NCBI GenBank assembly: GCA_030052745.1
Contig: JANBVO010000063.1
Coordinates: forward strand, 62,001-126,000
Reading direction: 5' to 3'
DNA length: 64,000 nt
From: Pleurostoma richardsiae
Lineage: Eukaryota > Ascomycota > Sordariomycetes > Calosphaeriales > Pleurostomataceae
A program made the position numbers and the translations under genes. Shown in pieces: positions 9,516 to 22,522 of this stretch. Each line of letters begins with the position of its first letter. Position 1 is the first letter of the stretch. The notes beneath the pieces were generated by a model. That model saw nothing but the letters and a program-made list of their open reading frames with translations, had not been told where the DNA came from and searched no databases.

Positions 9516-11792
9516 ATGGGGAGAACGGAGCCGAAGCGACAGAACAGGCTTTGGCTGTCATGCACGGAGTGTCGGGCACGCAAAGTGAAATGCGATAGAG
9601 CTAGACCATGCCACCGCTGTGTCAAAGGTGACATCGCTGATCAATGCCATTACGACCTCCATCCACGGGCGACTCGCGAGACTGCTCCGGGGCAGCTCGT
9701 CTTCGCAGCCAGAGAGGTTGACGGACGGCGACTACGCAAAGGGGACACGGAGGCAGCGGCACCTTCATCAGAGTCACTCCCTGCTCGTATCCCCGGCCAT
9801 TCCAACAGCACCTCCCACGGCTCTCAGCCCATAGCTACCGCGCCTCCCTTTACGGAGAAAGGCCGTGTTATCTCTCTCCAGCTCCTCTGGCACGGCAGCC
9901 ACTCGGTCGATACATATGTCGAGCCACTTCGCGAGCGAACAATATCAACCCCGAAGGAGGTCATCTTTGGAGAAAACGATGCTACTGTTTACTGGGGCAG
10001 AAGCCACGAGACCAATTTCGTTCCTCGCATCACAGACGCAGCAAAGCTCTTGCTCGAGCCAGACAAGGAGGACGACGTGTCAACGCTCTATCACATCGAG
10101 CGGAGCACCAGGCCTAGAGAGACTATCCCCATCCGAGCCCACGATGCAGAATTGCGAAACTTGTTGCCATCGCGAGAAGAGACGGACAAGCTTGTGAGCA
10201 TCTATGTCAGGAGGTTCGAGATCTTCTATAAGATCATCCATATTCCCACATTCCTGAAGGATTATACTCGACTCTGGGATGCAGATCCGGCGGTGTCGGA
10301 TTACGGACCTCCCAATTTCCTTGCTCAACTTCTCGGCATCTGCGCCATAGGATCCGGGCTCGTGGATCAGACGAACACGGTATCTTCACTTTCACGCAGT
10401 GCAGGGCAATGGATTGAGGCCGTGCAGTTCTGGCTGTTCAAACAGGACCCCAGAGCCCAGATGACGCTCGGTCACCTGCAAGCTCACTTGCTGATGCTTG
10501 TGGCCGGTGACGTCCACTGGATCAAAATTGATCGAAGCTGGATCTCAGCCGGCATGTTGGTGCGCAATGCGATATCGGCCGGTCTACACAGGGAGCCTTC
10601 GGACTTCACCCGGGTATCTCCCTTCTATGCTGAGCTGCGAAGGAGGCTGTGGTATTCCATTCTGGAATTTGATCTTCAGGCGTCGTTTGCGAAGGGACGT
10701 GCGCCGTCAATAAGGGACGAAGACTATGACTGCCGTCGACCTTCGGGCATCATCGACGACGAAATACTTAGTGAAGGCGTGACGGACGCCCAGATTAGTG
10801 CGGCAGAGTCGATACACATGACGTCCCCGCCATTGTACGCGTGTCTGGCCAATTCACTCTCATTGCGAATGAAGGTATGCCGCCTTGTCAACGGCATCAA
10901 CCTAACAGCCCATTACGAGCAGGTGCTCAAGCTTGATGCTGAGCTGAAAGCATTCCTTGACCAAGCAGCAACCATCATCCAGCCAGAGCCGGACGGCTTC
11001 AAGAGAACTCTCCTCAACATCCTTACGCGAAGAGCAACCATCGCTCTGCACGCTCCTTTCTTGACACGAACACTCCACGATCCAAGGTATCTCTACTCAA
11101 GGCAAGTCTGTGTTGACGTGGCAACGACCGTCCTCGCCGACTCACTCTCCCTGCTGAACGAACCGGGCCCATTTGCCACGGTCAACAACATTTGTCGCTG
11201 TGAGATATCAAACAGCGTTTTTCTCATTTGCCACGAGCTTTTGACACAAGCCGTCAAGCGGCGGCGAAGTCTGCGCATTGTAATGCCACAGTGCAACGGC
11301 CAAGAACAGATCCTGGTTGATCTGGTCGAAAAAACGGCGCAGGCAGTGGCATCGATTTGCAAGCCAGACATTGTGAGCCAGCGGACCTGTGCCTGGATGC
11401 AGCTGTCTGCGGAACTGTCGAGGGCCGCTGTCGGAGATGATGCAATGACGGCCATCTCGATGAAGGAGTCGATCGGCCGGAGCGTTCAGGCTTACCGGGC
11501 GAGCATACAACAGGCCGAATCTGATAACACAATGGGCTCTGGCACTGTAGGTCTACCAACCAAACCTCTTGGATGGGCGAGACTGTTGACGCGGAGACAC
11601 AGGTTGACGTGAACTATTCCCTCTGGTCGACTGACTTTGGAAACATGGTCGACGAAGACGTGAGTTTTCTTTCATTCTTTCTTTTTCATGATCCCTCTGA
11701 TCGTGGATAGCTGACTTGAGACTTCTCTGTGGTAGTACTTCAATCTGTTCTTAAACCTGAACAACCTTGAAGGCTTCAATCAATGGTACTAG
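9516..11792 (+). CDS. Zn2Cys6 transcription factor, fungal_trans domain
   Basis: Exons 9516-11546, 11603-11659 and 11736-11792 give 714 aa. The cluster is C16-x2-C19-x6-C26-x5-C32-x2-C35-x8-C44, with basic residues RARKVK. The middle contains a typical fungal_trans region, including IYVRRFEIFYKIIHIPTF and later LRRRLWYSILEFDLQASF. Two small terminal exons of 57 nt each are inferred from a GTAGGT...ACACAG intron and a GTGAGT...GTAG intron. They replace an unspliced tail with an acidic, aromatic C-terminus ending NLNNLEGFNQWY, which looks like an activation motif. An in-frame ATG at 9297 would add 73 unconserved residues; 9516 is preferred because it places the cluster near the N-terminus. Likely regulator of the divergent transporter (inference). 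Confidence 0.85.
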
Positions 11793-14700
11793 TTCATGAG
11801 ACAGCACAAGAGAGACTTCTCGTGGGTCAATGAGGCAGCGATCGACGTTAGACAATCGGTACCATTGCATTAGATCAGCGTTGTATTTCTATATGAGAAA
11901 CATGGTGAACTTAGGGTGCTCTTTTCTTGTTTCAAAAGATGAGATATTCTAGTTACCCAGGACTAATTTCATCCTTAAGATTCTTTGCGCGGCAACTTTA
12001 GCCCATCTCCTGCGAAAGTTCAATGCCAGGCGAGCGGTCCTCCTCCACGAGAAGCTGCCGAAGTCGAGCCAGCTTCGGGTCCTTCTCCGCTATATCCTGG
12101 GTCTTCTGAGCGATCTATTGAGCGTAGAACTTGATGTCTCGGACCTGGCGTGCTCGCCGCCAGTCCTTGCAGGCCGAGCTCTGTTTCTTTCGTGAATTCT
12201 GAGCTTTCCGTGTCGCTATGAGCTTTGACTCCTTCATCGATACCAGCGAAACTTTCTTTTTCATCTTCCCTGCGGTTTTCAAAGCTTGTAGATTACGAGC
12301 TAGTTGTTATTCTTCTTTAGATTGTTTGTCTTTTTCAGAGGAACGGGCAGGTAAAACGTCGGCGGGACGTCTTTAGGCTGTTGATAATAACCGAAAAGGG
12401 AGTTCTGAAGTTCGGCTCAACATGTTTGTTTCTGGGAAGCTTGCGTTAGACCCATTAAACGGTGATTTAGATATAGGTGTAGCGGAAGCATGGGAAGGGA
12501 TGGGAGACGAGGATGTCAAAGACATACGAGTTGCGGGACCGTGTATGACCTCATCAGGCAGATCTGTGTCTGCCGGGACTATCTCCGATAAGAAGGGGTC
12601 AACGCAAATAACACAACAAACCTTGCCTTAAGGTTCGTGCAAATAACCTTGATATTTCTCCTGTAGAACCGGGCAGGGATAGGCATCGCCACCAGCGATC
12701 TCAACAACCAAGGCTGGTACATCAACTATCGAGAATACAGAAATTCGCTGATTTGTAGAATCCGGAGGAGAGGTGAATTCCGCAGGGCCCCATAGGCATA
12801 AGCTCAGAATTAGCTTCTGAAATTCGCGATCCTATCCTAATTGAAATTGTTGGCGTATATTGTTGTGGTTGAAGGTGAGGATATACTTGGTAGGGTTAAA
12901 AACTGTACTGGTAGCTAGCACTACCTTGATAGACTTGGAGCTTAGTAAGTCTTCCCCAAGACTTAATCTCCCTCCCCGAGTTCTAGACATAAGGAAGTGT
13001 AGAAGAGCTGGAGGACTGCTGCTAAACTGCGGAAGTATATTTCACGTACCTCACGTTGTCGCTTGGTCGCAAAAATTTCCAAATGGAGAAAGTTTTCCAA
13101 CCTTTGGTAGCCGTCCCAGGCGGGCTAACAAGAACATCATTGGTCTGCTTTGCTCGTTCGTGTCAGCCAATTGCATAGATGATACTTGGGAAGCAATTTT
13201 CAGTAGCCCAAGTGCGCTGGCATATAAAGGCACAAATGAACGGACCTATGTGTCTTCCCGACATCAAGCACCCGAGACCTTCAATACATGCGACAACAAT
13301 AAGGGATCAACGGGGAGTATTTCGGCGCTCATTACTTGTCCGATTCGTTGAATTGATCCTTTTGCCGCGTGTTCCCCAATGGCCTTCATCCTTAGACATT
13401 GGGCCAATGCTTGGTTCCGAGAATTTCGCTCGGCTCCATTGCATCCATCACATCAACAAGAGCGAGAAACATCTTGTTTTGGTCAGTCTAAGGCTCGAGG
13501 TTCCTCCTCGCGGGAAGCGTCCATCGATAGCCAGACGACCACACCTCAATCGATCGGCACATCCAGCTCCACATCTCGCCAACGTTCTTCGATTTCACTA
13601 TCAACATAGGCTTAGCTGGCGCCTGAATAAATAAGAAGCTGTTTACCCGCCCTTCGACTTTCCAGGTGGTCGGTCACAACGATGCGATATACGTCATGAC
13701 TAATCCGGATATTCATTGTCATCGTTGTCGCGCCTAATCTGGCCATCTGGAGACAGAAAGCAAATGGAATGGCTAGGAAGGCGGTGGGAAGCTCAACCAT
13801 TGGCGACACATGATCATACGATGGGGATGGATGGCACTTCCGTGGTCATAAGTGACTGAACCCGCTGGCTAGGATCCGTTTGCTCCGTGGTTTCGGGGTC
13901 GGCGACAACAATGAGCTAGAGTAGGGAGCTGAGGTCACAACATAGTACTATACATCAAGGCTTGCATAACTGCCGAAACAAGTGGAAAAATCATTCTATT
14001 GATCACACGCAACATTTGTCTCTCTCATATTCCCTTGTCAAGGCCAGTCATGAAAGCGCAGTTTCATCAACGGCCGCATCTCGGCGTAGTTACTCAAATC
14101 GCTGGAACGACCTTATAAACTTCATCTTGTCCAAGTTCCGATGATCTGGCGCTTGACCATATAAGATCGTGACACCTAGGGGCTTGCACTACGTTGATGG
14201 TCATGTATCATTTCCATTCCCCGCTACTAGGCACGAGTTCGAGCTTCATCCCGGAATCCATGATTCTGGTTGTCTCGTCAGCCTTGTGGCCGGTATATCC
14301 CAGCTCTCCTCCTCCTTTGACAGACATTGCTAGATAAAAGATGGCTGCAGCGTGACGAAGGGATAACGGTCTGGGTGACGAGAGCTGGGCGCCAATCAAC
14401 AATGATACTGCGGAGCTTCCGCCTTTCGTTAATATCACACACGGCTTTGAGTCACGGCTTTGAGTCATTCAAGAACTGCTGTTTCAGAATCATTAGCTTT
14501 GCGAGCTGAGTCGAGTATGTAGCCTTCTAAAGGGATCGTGTTGAGACACGATAATGGGCCCTTATTATATATTTCTGGGGCCTCATCTATTCCTAGAAAC
14601 GATTTAAACGAAACTCTACCTATCTCAGTGATATGTAGAGTATCGCGCATCGCACGCGATGGCCAAGATTAGCCGTCGGCGTTCTGATTTGAATCAGCAT

Positions 14701-14960
14701 CGTTTCTTCCATTGCCGTTGAGAAAGGGACGAAATCTGGACAAGAGGAAAAGAGGTCTAGATACATGCAATCTCGACCAAAGTTGAAAGGGTTGCAAGAA
14801 AAGAAAAGATGCCAACTCATTTCCAAGTTCCTCAGTCCAAGCTTCTGACCGAACTGAAAGTTGCAGTATCCAACAGCAGTAAGCATGTGAAGTACGGAGG
14901 TCATGCATTCGACATGTCTTTGCCCGAGATGCCTTTGTGGACTCGGCGTCAAGTCAAGAT
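11793..14960. other. gene-poor stretch
   Basis: Apart from the possible transposase relic at 11995-12420, none of the short open frames here (for example 12860-13351, 13179-13634, 14620-14964) shows a domain or convincing exon structure. It may be degenerate repeat or ancient gene remains. Confidence 0.4.
11995..12420 (-). mobile_element. possible relic of a DNA-transposase C-terminal tail (pogo/Tc1-like)
   Basis: On the minus strand, about 110 codons read as a very lysine/arginine-rich helical tail (KMKKKVSLVSMKESK, then SSACKDWRRARQVRDIKFYAQ) ending in LLVEEDRSPGIELSQ. A TAG interrupts it after FYAQ and a TAA lies just upstream, so it is not a working gene. Composition and style recall the basic C-terminal extensions of fungal pogo/Fot1 transposases. 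No DDE catalytic core or terminal inverted repeats were found, so the assignment is weak. Confidence 0.25.
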
Positions 14961-16664
14961 TCACATTCGGTACCTGAAGCCTAGTGTGTTCCAGTCCGTA
15001 ATGTCGTTGTAGTCATCCTCGTTCAAGACTCTCGCCTCGCCCCCCTCGGACATGTTTTCACCTTCGGCTTGCATCTCACGGGATGTCCGTTTGTTTACTA
15101 CCATTAGGTAGCATCGATACAGACCGCAAAGGAGAATCGTGAGTGCGTAGCATGACATGATGCCATTGAACCCCGTAGGATAGCCCCTGTAGTCCTAGTT
15201 TTAGCATGGCTAAATGCTCAAAAGGCTGGCAACGAGGAGAAAATTTCGAGACCAACCTTGAAGCTTCGGAGGGAAGAAAGGTCTGTGGACCAATAATATT
15301 GCCAACACAGTAGCTTATGTAGACCACAGCGCTCATCGTCATTTTCTTGGTCACGCCCTTAAAGTTTGCCGCAATGAGACTGAGGATATGAGGGAATGCG
15401 CCTACGCCGGTTTGTAGCTGTTTACTGTTGTCAGTCATGTGCAAGGTGACCAAAGGAGACTGTAGGAGACAGCTAAGTCTCGATTCGCGGGAAAAGATCG
15501 ACTCACGCAGTAGTAGCCGAAGAGTCGCACTCCTTTATTTTCCAATTGTGCGATGAGGGCGCAGCCGACAACAGGGGGGATGACAGTGATCATCAGCAGT
15601 ATCAAGGCCATGTTCTGGTACCTGCTCGCTATCCACCCTGTGATGTTGATGGTGATGAAAGCAATGACTCCGACTGGAAGGTTGACCAGCATCGTCTGCA
15701 GATTAGTGAACCCGAAGGACTTGAGAGCCAGGTTTCCAAAGGTGCCAGTGCCACCATTTGGGATCATGGTTAGAATTGTAATGGCGGCCGAGAAGTAGGT
15801 CTTCGGGTCTTTGAAGCACTCGATGACTTGCTCAAACTTGTACTTCTTGTTTTCACCGCTGACTCTTCCTGTTCCTGCGAGCACAACGCGATCTTGAGCA
15901 TATCGCTTCTCCTCTTCGTCCAGAAAAATGGCCGTGTCGATACTGTCGGGGAGGAAGAAAAACAGGACAATCGACCAAAGAGAAGTGGCGATTCCAAAGA
16001 TTATGAATAGCCATTGCCAGGGGTGTAAGGGGTGTTCGATCTGACCGATGCCGTAGGCGCAGATTGATGCGATTATAGATCCAATCGAGTTGCCCGAAGA
16101 CCAGATACCCAGCCTAAATGGGATCTCTGAGCGGGTATACCACGTGCTGGTGATGAAGATGAAAGCCGGACTGATTGTGGCTTCGGCCATGCCAAGCAGG
16201 ATGCGACAGACTGCCAATCCTCCGAAATTGGAAGTTGACGCCGTGACAGCTACCACGGCACCCCAAATGAAAGTAACGCCCGCTATGTACTTCCCCACGG
16301 GCAGCTTCTGCACCAGGACGGCGGCTGGATATTCCCAGACCAGCCATCCAAAGTAGAAAATCGAGCCCACCCAACCGTATTCAGAGCCGTGCAGATGCGT
16401 ATCCTTGGTAAGTCCCAGGACCGAGGCGGAAGCCAGAATGTACTTGTCGATGAAGGTGAGGTTGTAGGTGACAAACATGCACAAGAGTACGCAGAGGTCA
16501 ATTTTGCGGACGACGCGGCGAGCTAATTTGGGATCTGCGAGTTGGACAGATACGTTTTGAACGACACCAATGCCATAATCATCTTTGGTGGTGGTATCGT
16601 TGTAAGAGTCTTTGTTGTCGATGTCGTCGTTAATGCATTGGACTTGCGGCAATTCGGAAGCCAT
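14961..16664 (-). CDS. ACS-family MFS transporter (Soa1/allantoate permease-like)
   Basis: Minus-strand exons 16664-15507, 15417-15257 and 15186-14961 give 514 aa. Family hallmarks are RRVVRKIDLCVLLCMFVTYNL at TM1, LDKYILAS-type loop residues (FIDKYILASASVLGL), GWVGSIFYFGWLVWEYPAA, and YCVGNIIGPQTFLPSEAS split by the second intron, with a DxNTLGFRYRM tail. The last intron is read with acceptor 15187, which keeps RGYPTGFNGIMSCYAL in frame. The ATG at 16664 sits in ACCATGG, a better start than the in-frame ATG at 16727. The ACS family includes yeast Soa1, a sulfonate/sulfate transporter. The neighbour 1.25 kb upstream, divergently transcribed, is a sulfonate-type dioxygenase, so organosulfonate uptake is a reasonable inference. 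Confidence 0.88.
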
Positions 16665-17918
16665 GGTAAAGAGCGCGTGAGCGTGAAACTGGGTGAGAGA
16701 GGTGTAACTGTGTAACGTTCTGAACACTTCCGGATCTGCTTTCCAACACCCGAAGTCTTCTACTTATACAAGTTGCGCATTCGTTCTTTTCGTGTCTTAT
16801 CGGTATTCGCTGCCCGTCATGCACTCTTATTTGTTACCTTGAGAGACGGAGAGCTTCCCTAGCTTATCTCTAGACAGAAGTTCCTCACTAGCGCTAGCCT
16901 TGTCTGCTTATCTACGTTGGTAGACGGGTTTGTAATACAAAATTAAGCATAGCGGTTACCTGTCTTAAGCCTAATGAAACACTACATTCTGCAAAATGGC
17001 CTATATCAAACTCAATAATCAGATACCAGAGCTTATTCGTAGTTGAGTGAATCAGTGGGATCTATATGAATCTAAAGTGCCCTATGCTCTACCTGCGAGA
17101 TCATGCCCCATTCTTCGTCCTTGCTTGCCCCCCTTGCTGTAGAAAAAAAGTAACATGACTACAATGCCGCACTGTACCCGGACTACTCGACTTAAGCCCA
17201 ATATAGTAATCTACGCGCCTTGTGGGTTCACTCACCCAGACGGATTTAGCCTCATCTTTTCGGAGATGTTATGTGGCTCCGACCTTAGATTAGCCTTATA
17301 GGGAAAGTTATACGCCTTATGGGGTTGGCGAAGGACACCACACGTCGTCCATTTTCGGAGATACGGGCCCGTCATTGTATAGGAGAGAGGGAGGGGCTTG
17401 ACAATCCGGACTATCGATCTGATATCTCGGGTATCATCTTTGAATTGTTTACAGATTCAGCAACTTACGCGCCGCTAGGGACGACCGGAGAGAATGAGGT
17501 TTGCTCGTTCATAACGGGCCAGATGGTGGAGAGAGACCACGACTCTGAGTTGAGTCTTATGTACTGATACACAACTCACGATAGGTGCCATTGGTCATCG
17601 TGACTGTCAATAGTCAAAGTGGTCAGAGGAAGTGGTGCGCAACTTACACACACAGGACCTAGTACTCTCCTGGTAACAATTCCACTCCTTTCGTCCTGTG
17701 GCGTCCAAGTCCCGCCCTCAACGCGACAGTAGCAGAGAGTGGGTGATGTTTTCACCTGTGGTCCTTTTGAGTAAAAGGTCCGCCGCTGTCAGTGCCGTCA
17801 CCCTCTGACGAAGACATAAAGACACCTTGAGGCACATATACCTCCGATTTGACGGAACAGAATCAAAAAGCCCAGGCCACTCTTCTAACTCCTCTCGAAA
17901 TTATCCCAGATCTGCACG
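16665..17918. promoter_or_regulatory. divergent intergenic region between transporter and dioxygenase
   Basis: About 1.25 kb without a convincing gene; an 82-codon frame at 17319-17567 has no recognisable features. It must contain the promoters of both flanking genes. I found no clear CACGTG (Cbf1-type) or other sulfur-regulator motif by eye. Confidence 0.4.
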
Positions 17919-19354
17919 ATGTCGACCACCGCTACCACCATCACCGCCGGCGCCGGCATCACGCTGCAGGCGAAGCCAAGCCTCATCACCAAGGGCGATG
18001 AGTCAAAGATTCGAACTTGTCTCGTCACCCCTGAGGACTGGGTACCGCCTGCAGATTTTAAGTTTCCTGACACCATGGTTGAGATGCCCCTCAACCTTCG
18101 TGGACCTACCGAGGTTCCGCAGAAGACCCAGCGGGATTACGCCGCGGAGAATGTAGGTGCCACATCCAGCGACATCATCTGCAACAGATGTCACTCTGCA
18201 ACGGAATTCAATCATCCAGGGGTGCTCGCGTAGGAAATGAAAACCAGACTGACCATCGCTGTCTCCAGTACGAATGGACCGATTACCTTCCCTACTCGAG
18301 TGTAACTGGCGATCTGCCTCTGGATGCTTACGACCACATCGATCCAGCATCGCGCGCAGATCCAGAGAAGAAGTCTTTGTTTTCCGTTCTTGGGGAGCGC
18401 AAGGACGTCACGCCCAACATCGGCACCGAAGTCGGCGGACAACTCAGCACCCTGACTGACCAGCAGAAGGACGAACTGGCTTTGTACGTCGCCGAGCGCG
18501 GCGTTGTGATCTTCCGCAACCAGGACTTCTTGCGCAGAGGAACTGGGTTTATCAAGGAGTTCGCCAGCCACTTTGGTAGACTGCATGTGCATCAATTTGG
18601 CCCGCACGTGCGTGGTAACTCGGAACTCACTGTTCTGCTTCGAGATAGCGATGACTCACACTTCGATAATAACGCCGCTGGCAAGCTGACAACCACTGGT
18701 TGGCACTCGGACATGACTTACGAGATGTAAGATTGAAGCTTCGTTCTCACCTTGCCAACCTAACCTGCTGCTTTCCTCGGCTTTGATGTTTCAACATTGC
18801 ATTTACTGGGCGGGATTATGTGGCTGATGTTTCCAACTTCTAGTAACCCTCCTGGCACTACCTTCCTTGCGTGCATGACCACCCCCCAATCAGGCGGTGA
18901 TACGTTGTATCTGAATGCTATGTCGGCATATGACCGACTCTCAGAGCCAATGAAGAAGTTTCTGGAAGGATTGACGGCTATCCATGAGGGCACGCCTCAA
19001 ACGGCAGGGGCTAGAAAATCCAACATCATTCGCCGACCTGCTCTCGATACGGTCCATCCGGTCATCCGCAAGCATCCAGTCACTGGCCGTAAGGGTATCT
19101 TCGTAACGCCGACCTACGTCAAGAAGATATGCGAACTGAAACAGGAGGAGAGTGATGCGGTACTGAAGATGATCTTTGACCACATCAAGTCTGGCCTGGA
19201 CTTCCACACTCGAGTCAAGTGGGAGCCGGGCACCATTGTTCTATACGATAACCGCATGGTCATGCACTCGGTCACATTGGACTACCCCCTGGGCGAGAAA
19301 GTACAACGCCACATGATGCGTATCACCCCTCAGGGCGAGCGACCAAGTCTGTAA
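17919..19354 (+). CDS. TauD/TfdA-family Fe(II)/2-oxoglutarate dioxygenase (sulfonate dioxygenase-like)
   Basis: Exons 17919-18152, 18269-18726 and 18844-19354 give 400 aa, typical of fungal TauD proteins (yeast Jlp1 is similar in size). Splicing intron 2 yields TGWHSDMTYEINPPGTTF. The facial triad is H224 and D226 (WHSD) plus H372 (VMHSVTLDY), with R390 (MRITP) placed to bind 2-oxoglutarate. VVIFRNQDF and QFGPH regions also match the family. TauD enzymes hydroxylate taurine or other alkanesulfonates beside the sulfur, releasing sulfite for assimilation, but the family also acts on carboxylates and sulfate esters. It is divergent from an ACS transporter and convergent (289 bp) with a Zn2Cys6 regulator. 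Confidence 0.9.
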
Positions 19355-19642
19355 TGGGCGGAAGAGCGACGGTTGCGCCATGATGTTCATGCCATGTTAA
19401 TATCAGGGCCCAATTCCAACTGCCATACCACTTTATGTCTAGATAAATTCGTGTGACCAGCTAGACCTTCATCTATGAATTGATTCTCTACATACCGACT
19501 TGTCGTAACTCATTTTCCGCGTGCCCAGGGATGTGCTCCGACAATGGGCAGGGATGGCCAAGTCTCCGTGGAATCGGAAGGCACAGGGTCTGCCGATCTG
19601 AGCATTCTGCGTGTGAGCGTTGAGATTTCTGTTCTGATGCTA

Positions 19643-21330
19643 TCAAGTTATCTGAGCTGGATTGAGGTCCACAGCCTGGGCGGCATCACAATGCCCCCAC
19701 CGTTCTTCAATGATTGCCATTGTCTCCTCTCGAATTTGACTAGGATATGTGGTCCTCATTTCCTCATTTCTTCTTTTGATCCACTCCCGATCTGCAGGGA
19801 GCACCGCCTCAGAAGCCACCATGCAGAACGGTACAAAGATCTTTGACGCAGGCCTACAGCCCAACGGGATCGATTTCATCAGTTCGATCAGAGTGGATAC
19901 AATTCGCATCACTTCAGATGAATGTGGAGGCGAGTTCAAGACTCGTCGCTGGAGAGACAAGTGTGTACACCAGTACCAGCACTGGCCAAGTGCGTCGAAA
20001 TTCTTGTCCGACACTGCCTTTGCCTGTGGATTCAATCCGTATCCAGGACAATCGTACAGTTCCCTACTCAGCGTGGCGGCCGCTTCCGAGATGTATTCTC
20101 TGTCCCAGCCAGCGTTCAAGCCATCTGCAAGGGCGCAGACACGAGCGAGAAATCCTACTATACGTCGCGGGCAACCGGTCATCTGCTGATGATAGGGCTC
20201 GACATTGTCGGCCCTCGTCTCGGGCTTAAAGAGCCAGCATGATATCGGTAGATAAACTCGTCGGTGCCGGAGCAGTGCATTTGCTATATCGAGCATGGCG
20301 AACCGTTGGACCAGAAAGCGAGAAAGGAAGTCGGTAGGCGGATGGAAGACCAGGTCCAGATCTCGGAGAAGTTCAATCGCACAGGACAGTCGCTTCTCAC
20401 TGCCAAACCAACCTTCGAAAAAGCTATTGGTCACCTGTAAAAGAACCGCGGTGAGAACAGTATGCTTTTTTCGAATGCAGTCTTGATTCAGTCCTAAGCG
20501 CATGGCGCTGCTGCTCTCAGGTGATGGCACAGACGAGCTCAGAATTGCTTCACGCAATGACTTGATGGCGACAATGCGCCGTTCAAGTCTCAGCTCTAGA
20601 CTCATACAGCCATGGAAATACATCCATTCTGTCGCAATCGAAATGACTATATTCCAGACGACATCAGAGTTGAGAGAAATGACTGTTATCTTTCGAAAGG
20701 GATTCAGGTGGTCGTCGTACGCCGTCATCGCCCCGCAAAGATGATTGAACCCTGCGGAGAAATTGGAATTAGACATACGCTTTCTTTAGGATAGAGTCTG
20801 TTCTCACAGTATGCAAAAGCAAGTTTCTCTCCGGGAGATCTTTGACCCAGAAAGCTAAGAATGCCTGGTGGGTTGACGTCAAGAACCCATACACTTCCGT
20901 CTGCGTCTGTGTCTGCGTTGATCAGCCCCGCTTGTTCGCTTTCTCGGTCTTCACAGTCTCCTTGTTGGTCAAGCTCGTCGGAATGTGAGTCAAGTGACAA
21001 CTCTGGGCTCGAGAATGCGGTGGCTCGCGACTGCTGGATAAAGGCCGGTTCTAGGCAAGTGTCGCCTGGTAACGTCCCTGGCTTGCAAGGGTTCTGCCGG
21101 GTCCTGGAAATGGGCTTGGGACGACTCGCAGGCCTTTTGGCTAAACGGAATGAATCACCGTACTCGCAAACCGAAGCGCGCTGTTGACACGCCAGACACC
21201 TTGGGCGTTGTTCGTCACATTTGCGACGTCGTCGTCGGCATTCCTTACACCCTATCCTATCGTCAGGCCGTGATGTATATACACGGAGTGAAGCATGCTG
21301 CTGACCTTTGTGTGATCGTTTGATAGGCAT
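19643..21330 (-). CDS. Zn2Cys6 transcription factor, fungal_trans_2 type
   Basis: Minus-strand exons 21330-21306 (25 nt), 21251-20808 and 20751-19643 give 525 aa. Removing the first 54-bp intron produces the canonical start MPIKRSHKGCKECRRRRRK, with C10, C13, C20, C27, C30 and C37. That intron is in frame, so unspliced translation would also be open, but the spliced version is far closer to the family. The second intron (GTGAGA...CGCAG) joins KLAFAY to WFNHLCGAMTAYDDHLNPFR. This matches the start of the PF11951-type domain, where an aromatic YF...NPFR segment opens the helical region. Convergent with the TauD-like gene, so it may regulate the proposed sulfonate group. Confidence 0.85.
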
Positions 21331-21915
21331 TGTAGATGAGCCGAAGAACAGTGAGAGTCTCCTTGCTACAGTCTAAAGTAAACGCGTGGCATAAGGACGG
21401 GCGGAAAGGAGGATTGGGACGGAGCCACGGAGAGGCTCTCAGAGATGAGGAACGGAAACCAAAGTGAGGGAGGATACGGTTTAGTACTTGTATGCGGGGT
21501 TGATTGAAAGTGGGGCGTCGTGGAGACAGATAGGGTAGGCCGGGTCCAGGCCTGTGGCAAGCGTAGTCTGCAGTCAAGAGGCTTCATCCGCCGAAGCGGC
21601 GCGCACATGCAGACTCGAACCATAGATAACTGTACAACTGTAATCTGACGGAACACAAGGAACTTGAATGCCACTTGTGGGGCTCAAGATGGCAGACTCA
21701 GATCACGCAAGAGGTCAATGTTAGAATCAGTGTGTAGAGCTAGGATGCTGGCATCTGCGTTGCGCCGGTTGTTCATTGTAGTTCTCATACAAGACCAGTT
21801 TAATGAGGACAATGTTTCATTTCCATCTTCTAGCCAAGAAGACTGCACTGGGCTAAACCAGATATTATGGAAGTAGCAGTCGCAGGCAATGGACACAGTG
21901 AAGTGATCAGGTGAA
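21331..21915. other. intergenic
   Basis: No supportable gene. Overlapping minus-strand frames at 21263-21674 have low-complexity Ser/Pro/Thr content and probably lie in the 5' region of the regulator. Confidence 0.4.
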
Positions 21916-22522
21916 TTAGCATTCGGCAACCACTTCAAGCTCAACAAGCGCTCCTGTCTTGCATAGTGCAGTGACCTAAGGACATGATTAGTAAAAGTGC
22001 AACTACCGGAAACATCCAGCCTTGAACGGCGGGACTTTTTGAGGTTCTTTACCCCTATACAAGTGGAAACGGGATAAGGGTGCTCAAAATATCTGTTTGA
22101 AGGATAGTCAGTGTATGTTACGTGATGGCTGCTTATTAGACGTACCTATCCCAAACAGCCGCCACCCGCCTGAAATCTTCCAAGGGAATCACGTAGATTC
22201 TTCTAGTCAAGACTTTGTCCAAAGAGGAGCCCGCTGCCTCCAGGCATGCTTTGATGTTCAGGATGGCCCTTTCCTACACAGCACAACACCAGGCTGAATT
22301 AGGCAAATTGCTTCTCGTCGACGTGTGCTTGCTTCTGGGAAATGGAGTTGTGTATACCGTCTGTGCCTCAATCCCCCCCTCAACGATCAGTCCAGTCTCT
22401 GGATCGTCACCCATCCAACCCGCGAGATAAAGCGTGCCGTTGCTCGCTTTGACAGCATGGCTGTAATTGGCATTGGCCTTAGGCGCGCCAGGGGCGTGGA
22501 CGGCTTGTCGTGTGGAAGGCAT
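21916..22522 (-). CDS. RidA/YjgF/UK114-family protein
   Basis: Four small exons on the minus strand, 22522-22358, 22273-22146, 22092-22053 and 21975-21916, give 130 aa, the normal RidA length. Recognisable parts are NYSHAVKASNGTLYLAGW, the ACLEAAGSSLDKVLTRRIYV segment, YPVSTCIGVTALCKTGALVE (formed by splicing exons 3 and 4) and the ELEVVAEC end. The third intron has an ideal TACTAAT branch site. RidA proteins deaminate reactive enamine/imine intermediates; fungal members near catabolic genes often act on pathway imines. Catalytic RidA has an arginine in a P-x-R-T-type motif, whereas here the corresponding stretch is PVSTC. This is therefore probably a Rid-family member outside the archetypal subgroup. 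Confidence 0.85.

Noticed and set aside
13612-13809. minus-strand frame with a hydrophobic stretch, looked at as a transporter fragment
   Set aside because: Too short and no motif that ties it to a family.
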